A stretch of 64,000 nucleotides of DNA, taken from Eucommia ulmoides. Its lineage: Eukaryota > Streptophyta > Magnoliopsida > Garryales > Eucommiaceae. Every line of letters starts with the position of its first letter. Position 1 is the stretch's first letter. Shown here in pieces: positions 58,279 to 64,000 of this stretch. Where the stretch lies: positions 16,882,803 to 16,946,802 of the forward strand of contig CM028339.1 in NCBI GenBank assembly GCA_016647705.1, in the 5' to 3' direction. A model generated the notes under the pieces. It was not told the origin of the DNA, searched no databases, and saw only the letters and a program-made list of their open reading frames with translations. The translations under genes were made by a program, and so were the position numbers.

Positions 58279-58620
58279 ATTGATTTAGATGTGGTCTTGT
58301 TGAATGTAACACTCTTTGTCTGATAAAAAAGGGCACTGGTTTAACATGTTATATTCAACATCTTATTGTCTAAAAAAAAATACATACTTATTGTCTAAAA
58401 ACAAAAACTCATGCTGATATTGAATGTAACATTACTGCCATCATCTAATTATTGATTTAGATGAGGTCATGTTGAATGTAACACTCTTTGTCCGATCAAA
58501 AAGGGCACTGGTTTAACATGTTATATTCAACATCTTATTGTCTAAAAAAAAATATATACTTATTGTCTAAAAACAAAAACTCATGCTGATGTTAAATGTA
58601 ACATTACTGTCATCATTAGA
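58279..58620 (-). repeat. 172-bp tandem duplication upstream of the transposase, carrying the motif
   Basis: Units 58279-58450 and 58451-58620 are almost identical and each contains TGTTGAATGTAACACTCTTT, AACATGTTATATTCAACATC and a TGTTRAATGTAACATT copy. It lies 55-400 bases before the transposase ATG, so the motif is also in the promoter region. Confidence 0.88.
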
Positions 58621-58689
58621 AAACACATACTAATTGTCTAAAATAAAAAGAAAACTCGTTCAAATGTTGAATATAACATGTTAAAAGCG

Positions 58690-59295
58690 TCAGCTAAACT
58701 AGATCGATACAAATCGTACATATTCGCATACAAAACACACATTATCAATATTGATTCATCAACTCGGCGTGCATATTTAATCAAAATACATGATGTACCA
58801 AATCAAAGTATGAATTCCTTCACGGACTACGCTCGTTGTGTGTAAAAAAACAAGAATTTCGGCGAAAATATATAACTTAATGTATTTGATCAAATATGTA
58901 AAAATCAATTGATGCATTAATTCAGCAAATTCGAACCGCAAATCTAGCCTTTATTCTTACCTGTGTCAGTTTGATGATCACAAAAAGCTCAATCTGCGCC
59001 GACGATGAATATTCTCAATCTTGAAATCGGAATCTTGAACAACCGAACGACTGCACCCTATTCTAATTTCCGAATGAATGTACCATTGCAAAATTAGGAA
59101 ACTCATAAGCTAAATAAGGTAATCGTTATTGGCGCGAAACATGGAAGGGCATTTTCGTTAATCTCCTCATCGCCGTTTTTGGAAACGGGAGTTTTTCGTG
59201 CTATGTTTACCGCTGACGGGACTAACCGGTGCAAGAAAAACTATCAGATGGGATTGATCGGTGCAAGAAAAATAGGAGGGGAGCAGACGATAAAT
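58690..59295 (-). mobile_element. MULE right terminal region and transposase 5' region
   Basis: A leader-like stretch around 58950-59060 (minus strand CAAGATTGAGAATATTCATC) is followed by the right end, with two GCACCGRTYAATCC words on the minus strand at 59227-59264. No gene. Confidence 0.6.
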
Positions 59296-59859
59296 AATTA
59301 TTTTTTTTGGGAGTAAACGATAATTTGCAAATATCTTTTTGTGTTGGAAGGATTGTAATCAAATATCCCAATTATCATATCTATATTAGATCTCCTTCCT
59401 TAATTGTCTACAAATCCTATATTTAAGGAAATCAAAATTAAAAAATATGGGACATTTAGGTCCAACAATGCAAAAAAAAAAAAAAAAAGGGCAAATAAAG
59501 TTATTACAAAAATGTAACATCTTTTATGTAGAAACCCAGTTAAGTGGCAAATGTAGGTTTTGAATTTTATTGAAACTCGTTATGAGAAGATCTAATGAGA
59601 AACCCTGATATAAATAATTAGGTCTCTTCCCTAATCTAGATTGAGGGTTTGTTTTCATTGAGAGCCGCCACCACCACGAAATTTAGATCATAGGGAGGAA
59701 GACCTAGTTAGTAATCCGCTGCAATAGATTCAATCTCCTGCAATGACTCAAATAGGTAAGTATTGGATTACTGTTCTTTATTATTGTGTCCTAATATTCA
59801 TGCATACTTTAGTTTATTATTTAATTCCGTTTTATTGTGATTATGAGATATAATCAACA
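59296..59859 (+). mobile_element. Element G 3' LTR, right part
   Basis: Completes the interrupted repeat unit, carries a fourth ~190-bp unit from 59352, then matches the 5' LTR from about 41780 to its end (CCAGTTAAGTGGCAAATGTA to GAGATATAATCAACA). Confidence 0.85.
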
Positions 59860-60405
59860 CTTCGATTGAAAATGTTTAATTTAGTAGTTAATTTCTTTGT
59901 TTTTTATAACAATATATTGAATCTATTTATTGAAAAATAGTAATAATAATAAAAAAAAAACAATTCATCGAAAAACAATTGATTATGGATGTTGTTCTTG
60001 ATAATTTTATTTTTTTACTCATGGAACAATTTGTGTACTTAACATATAAAGTGTTTGTTTAGCATTTTTCGTTCCCATAATTATGTTTTGTTCTCTATTT
60101 TGCAAGAAACAAAAATATAAATCTAGCATAATTCAAGATTATCTTTTTTAATCTGTCTTCAAGTATTGATTATACACTACTCTATAATAATAAATTACAA
60201 TGATTTTTTCAAAATATTTTTTCATTAAAGGTTGTCCAATCGGATTAAATAAATATATGTTAATTTTTTTCCAAAAAAAAATGAAATTTTTTAAAACATG
60301 ATTTTATAACTTAATAAATGATTTTTTTTAAAAATAAAAATCATATAACAAAAATTAAAAGCCAAAACCTAAGCTTTTAAATGAATGAGAGCTCACCAAC
60401 TCCGT
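59860..60405. other. AT-rich intergenic, nothing recognised
   Basis: Homopolymer-rich, no frame or repeat partner. Confidence 0.5.
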
Positions 60406-60409
60406 TTGT

Positions 60410-60810
60410 TGATTTAGAGGTTTTGATGGACAATTAAATTTTAATATTTTTTGTGGAACTAATGAGTTTGTTGAGTATTTCAAAAAAATAGTTTCATTTG
60501 AAGATTGAATCCCTAAGAAAATATCAAGAGTGCAAAGATAAACATTGAAAAAATGAAGAGTAATGTAGATCCTGAAGAAATTAAGTGAAAACAACTCAAT
60601 ACTCTTATACTTTTAATGCAACCCAAATTAAGATCACACACGACACTATTAAATGAGTTATGAATTTTAGGATCTTAATTAGTGATTAAATATGTGCTCC
60701 TATGTGAAATTGAAAAATAAAAATTGACCTAAGTGAAAATCATGTTTAAAGTTGAAGTTTATGGTCAAATTAGTAAACCGAGAAAAACAATCGGTTAATT
60801 GAATTAAACA
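60410..60810. repeat. Inverted repeat, left arm
   Basis: GTTTTGATGGACAATT, AACTAATGAGTTTRTTGAG, AAGATCACACACGACA and ATGTGAAATTGAAAAA recur in the same order, reverse-complemented, in 62240-61835. Identity is about 70-75% by eye over 400 bases. The 79-codon minus frame at 60355-60594 is incidental. Confidence 0.8.
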
Positions 60811-60979
60811 TTGAGTTTTGGAGCAGAAATTGGTGAAGGAATTGACCAAACAGCATCAATCGGTCAACTGATTCGAAAAGGATTAGTCAACTGACTGAAA
60901 CAGTAAGGGTTCAGAGCAAATTATGTAGATCATACATCAAGCGATCAACCGACCAAGAAGGGTTCGGTCAATTCAACAA

Positions 60980-61095
60980 TTAGCGCTTTAGATCAAGAAC
61001 GCAATATAATATATTTTCTTGAATAAATCTCAGTAGAATGATGAATTTTAGAATAGCTTAGGAACTGATAATTCTTGATATGACATGATCAATTT
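60980..61095. repeat. Second inverted-repeat segment, left copy
   Basis: AATTAGCGCTTTAGATCAAG, then AACGCAATATAATA and AATAAATCTCAGTAGAATGA, recurs reverse-complemented at about 62490-62570. Its position relative to the 400-bp arms differs on the two sides. Confidence 0.7.
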
Positions 61096-61464
61096 TCGCA
61101 GGTCTATTTAAACTAATTTGAAACAAGCCCTCCAACGGTTAGTTTCCATAAGATATGACACTTAAATATACATATAGACCCCATATATCAATATCATTTA
61201 ACCTTGGTCCAATTTACTTAAATATAGCTTTTAAAACATTCAGTTAAGTCCCCAAAATAATTCTCAATCTCAAATTAAACTAGATAGAAAGTATTAAATG
61301 TACCAATTTGAAAAACACTTTAATTTCATGTACCATATTTATAGGAATATACAAATAAGAATAATATATCTATAATATATTCAAAAAAATCCCCAGAATA
61401 TCTCCAAAATATCAGCCAAAAAAGGCTAGTAATGGCTAGTTTTGGATCAGATCCAGAAAACTTC

Positions 61465-61790
61465 GAAATATGAAACAGCTTAGTCGGTTGACTGACCATA
61501 GGGCATGAGTTGACCGATCGTTTCAGGTTGTAGCCCAAGTCATTTCTCAAACAACGGTCGGTTAACCGATCAATTCAGGATACTTCTCTAGACCATTTTT
61601 TGGCCCTGGTCGGTTGATCGATCATCGATGTTTGGTTGACCGATCGATACAGATAATTAATCTTTTTTCCATCGGTTGACCGATCTCCCTTGATTGGTTG
61701 ACCGATCGATTCAGAGACTCTCCAATTCTCCAACCCTTGCCCATCGGTTGACCGATCTTTTTTGGTTAGTTGACTGATTGCTGCCGGAGC
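61465..61790. repeat. GGTTGACCGATC repeat block
   Basis: About eight copies of CGGTTGACCGATCG and close variants, spaced 20-60 bases apart, with related but weaker words at 60785-60965. Such GTTGACCGA-rich stretches occur in LTRs of plant retrotransposons, so this may be LTR debris. Confidence 0.75.
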
Positions 61791-61834
61791 AACTTCTCCT
61801 TAAATTATTTCAACTCCAATTTTTGACGTTTTCG

Positions 61835-62240
61835 AGCCTTTAACCAATTTCTTTTCTCGGTTAATTAAATTGACACTATATATTAAACAATTTTAAACAT
61901 TAATCTTACTTAGGTTAATTTTTCTTTTTCAATTTCACATTGGAGCAAATAATTGAACTTAATTAGGATCCTATTATAAACACACATAAATATCAATCAT
62001 TTAATTTATGTCGTGTGTGATCCTAATGGGGATACATTAAGAGTAAAAATGAATTTGAGTTATTTTCACCTAAATTCTTTAGAATCTTTAATTTCTTAAT
62101 GTTCATTTCTACCTCCTTCACAATTTTTTCATGATATTATCTTGACTGAAACTCTTTAAATTGAAACACTCAATAAACTCATTAGTTTCACTAAAAATAT
62201 CAACACTTAAATTGTCCATCAAAATCCTGAGATCGACAAT
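61835..62240. repeat. Inverted repeat, right arm
   Basis: Reverse complement of 60410-60810. The two arms enclose about 1 kb that holds the GGTTGACCGATC block. Confidence 0.8.
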
Positions 62241-62379
62241 ATCTTTGTGATTCATAATTGAAAAATATTTTATAGACTTATTTGAGAGTTTTAAAAGTTA
62301 TTTTTAAGAAAAATACACCATAATTGAATGAATATATTATATGAGATCTAATTGTGCTTTTTAGAGGCATATGTTTTTG

Positions 62380-62405
62380 AAAAGTAGCAATTGGAAGACT
62401 TGATC

Positions 62406-62441
<36 letters not shown>

Positions 62442-63470
62442 CCTGTGAAAATTAGATAAAATAACATTAAGAGTATCAGTTTTTAAGTTTTTCTAAGAGT
62501 TATCATTTTGGTGAGATTCATTCGAGAGAGTATTGTGTTACGTTCTTGATCTAAAGCGCTAATTATTTTGACGTCATCGATTTGAGCAGTCTTACGATGT
62601 TGTTTTCATTATTCAGTATTTTCTCAGTGAGATATTTTCAAGCTATTATTTTTTATTGTGATTTCATATTATTATATTTGTTTGGTTGTTAAGATCGTTG
62701 CAAAATCGCTTTCAAATTTAAGAGCATAAAAATCTTTTTAAAACGATTTTGTGTCTTTATCTGATTACGTGTTTTAATTTATACTACCCACACTTATTTA
62801 TAATTAGATATTAATTTGTCTCACATTGTATCTATTACGTAGTAAATTTTGGGATATTAATCGAGTATAACTGTATTGAATGGTAGAAGCTCCTTATGGG
62901 AATAAACTTATTATTTTTTGTATTTGTGAGTTTGAGCGGATTAGACACGGTTGGACTGGTGTCTAGTCAGGGTAGTTAGGTTTTAATTTTTTTCAATAAA
63001 AAGATTAAGGTTTAATCTTTTCCTACGTATAAAAATGTTAGGTTATTCTTTTCCCTTGAAAAGAACTAGGAGGTGATTATTCTTGAATTGAATTGAGTGA
63101 AGTATGAAGGTTCCATCCTTACATGTGTAAATGACACTTGTGTGAGTTGTGAGGTTTAATCTTTAGCCTATAAAAGGATTAGGTGATGATTCTTCATATA
63201 ATAGAATTATGTTAGTCTTTAACCTGGTAAAAAGATAAGATTCTTCCTTAGTTTGGAAAAAAGAAAATTGTAAGAGTTTGATTCCTACATGCTAAAGGGA
63301 TCAAGGGTTTAGTGGTTGCGAATCTCTGTGGAACTCAGAGGACTGGATTAGGCAAGGTTAGCTTGCTGAACTAGGATATATCTTGGTGTGCTGCTTTGTT
63401 ATTGTTTTTATGATATTCTGCTTGGGTGTGCATTTAGAATATAAACACTTATTCGCTGCGTAACGGAAAA
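62380..63470 (+). mobile_element. LTR-like tail (copia/SIRE style), uncertain
   Basis: Includes (AT)n at 62410-62436, a run of short TTAGGTT...TTCTTCC words, AATCTCTGTGGAACTCAGAGG before ACTGGATTAGGCAAGG, and CGCTGCGTAACGG near the end. This order is typical of the 3' part of SIRE-like LTRs. No pol, PBS or second LTR is visible, so the call is tentative. Confidence 0.4.
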
Positions 63471-63754
63471 AATAATAATTGATTTAAGATAAATTGATTA
63501 TTTGATAAATTAAGTATTCAAATATTTAATTGTTTAAATTTTTATAATTATCCAATTTACCCCATCTCTTGGATAACTCACTTGGTCAACACTATTTTTC
63601 TTACTTCTCATAATTTTGAGTACATTTTAATTACTAGGAGTACTTTTTTATTGATTTTATTGTTATATCTATCAATTCAATGCTTTCAAAGGTTTTCAAC
63701 TATTTTATTGTCATAATTCTACTAAAAGCTTTACATTGATTTCACATAATTGCA
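63471..63754. other. AT-rich intergenic, nothing recognised
   Basis: No frames or repeats of note. Confidence 0.5.
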
Positions 63755-64000
63755 CACTTCTTAAAATTGTCTTTTTTTTTTTTTTTTTTTAATTCTTTTG
63801 TTTATTCTTCAAGTTTTTGTAATTATCAATACCTTACAAATGTATATACCAAGAATTTACTAATATATTGACATTCAATTGTAAGATCGTTCGGGTTATG
63901 TGTGATTCTTGATACGAGGCTTTCGAGACTGAGATCGACGTCGAGACTGAAAGAGCTCGATCATTAGTTGATATGTCAATCTAAAAGTTAGAAATTTATT
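63755..64000 (+). repeat. Dispersed repeat, copy 2 (partner at 18412-18710), cut by window edge
   Basis: From CTTAAAATTGTCT through TTGTTTATTCTTCAA, ATTCAATTGTAA and GATCATTAGTTGAT to the last base it follows the 18.4 kb copy, including the spacing. No reductase exon precedes it here. Confidence 0.65.

Larger units (their letters stand above)
49642..59295 (-). mobile_element. Mutator-like element (MULE) with transposase and Ulp1-like gene
   Basis: The repeat unit interrupted at about 49642 resumes at about 59317, so 9.65 kb in between is an insertion. Both ends carry, in opposite orientation, two copies of a GCACCGATTAGTCC-type word (49656 and 49715 at the left, complement at 59227 and 59259 at the right). 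Inside, both on the minus strand, are a MULE transposase (58224-55774) and a multi-exon gene with a Ulp1-type end (54977-51111). This gene pair is characteristic of the Kaonashi-type MULEs described in Arabidopsis. The exact ends and the expected 9-11-bp duplication cannot be fixed by eye. Confidence 0.85.
41657..59859 (+). mobile_element. Non-autonomous copia-type LTR element G, heavily interrupted
   Basis: A left LTR (41657-42115) is followed by an initiator-Met-like PBS. A right LTR begins at 49024 just after a polypurine tract and is completed at 59859, after tandem repeats and a MULE. Aligned LTR parts share TGTGGACTAACATTAATTGA, CCAGTTAAGTGGCAAAT, TGAGAGCCGCCACCA and GAGATATAATCAACA. 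The internal region has no gag or pol, so it depends on other elements. Flanks are GTTTG and CTTCG, so no clean target duplication remains. Confidence 0.85.

Noticed and set aside
41652-59864. Target duplication of element G (GTTTG / CTTCG)
   Set aside because: Only three of five bases agree, no better than chance, so it is not claimed.

Overview
This is plant nuclear DNA: AT-rich and dominated by nested transposable elements, with plant-specific families throughout (Tat-like and chromovirus-like Ty3/gypsy, Ty1/copia, hAT and Mutator-like elements) and one plant-only host gene with a clean intron. Sequence style suggests a eudicot, but I cannot name the species. The only gene that looks intact and functional is a heavy-metal-associated isoprenylated plant protein (HIPP) on the minus strand at 35525-36916. 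All other coding signals are transposon genes carrying stops or frameshifts, or fragments of host genes.

Layout. (A) 1-15134: a Tat-like Ty3/gypsy element on the minus strand, cut by the left window edge (RNase H, RT, protease, gag, PBS, LTR). A 1.36 kb solo LTR (1217-2576, CCGA-type target duplication) sits in its pol. A second complete element (B, 5464-14687, target duplication AAAGC) sits in its LTR. B has 2.6 kb LTRs, an initiator-Met PBS, a polypurine tract and a decayed chromovirus-type pol. (B) 15135-22498: intergenic DNA with a T-rich minisatellite, MITE-like copies, a broken first exon of a DFR/CCR-like reductase (18288), a short SINE-like retroposon with a perfect 13-bp target duplication (20549-20656) and a hAT-like element. 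(C) 22499-28983: a nearly full-length Ty1/copia element on the minus strand with target duplication GTGTT, 1.0 kb LTRs, gag, protease, integrase, RT and RNase H. (D) 29000-33700: remnants of a minus-strand gene with charged Lys/Glu/Arg repeats and a multiplied exon, a LINE fragment and a TATA-type promoter. (E) 35525-37044: the HIPP gene and its promoter. (F) 37140-41651: MITE and LTR-like debris and AT-rich DNA.

(G) 41657-59859: a copia-type LTR element whose 6.9 kb internal region has no recognisable gag or pol and instead holds a 780-bp hAT element with a perfect 8-bp duplication and several tandem repeats. Its right LTR is expanded by ~190-bp tandem repeats, and a 9.65 kb Mutator-like element (MULE, about 49642-59295) is inserted in one of them. 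The MULE carries a two-exon transposase and a separate multi-exon gene ending in a Ulp1-type cysteine-peptidase domain. It is saturated with the 14-bp near-palindrome TGTTGAATGTAACA: arrays in opposite orientation bracket the Ulp1 gene, and perfect hairpins of the same motif lie in introns of both genes. This is the most unusual structure in the window.

(H) 59860-64000: AT-rich DNA with a ~400-bp inverted repeat pair, a GGTTGACCGATC repeat block, an LTR-like tail, and at the right edge a diverged second copy of the sequence that follows the reductase exon at 18.4 kb.

Decay pattern: most readable disabling changes in the elements are C-to-T or G-to-A (Trp to stop, Gln to stop, Asp to Asn, His to Tyr), as expected for methylated, silenced transposons. 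Nesting gives relative ages: A is older than B and the solo LTR, and G is older than the MULE.
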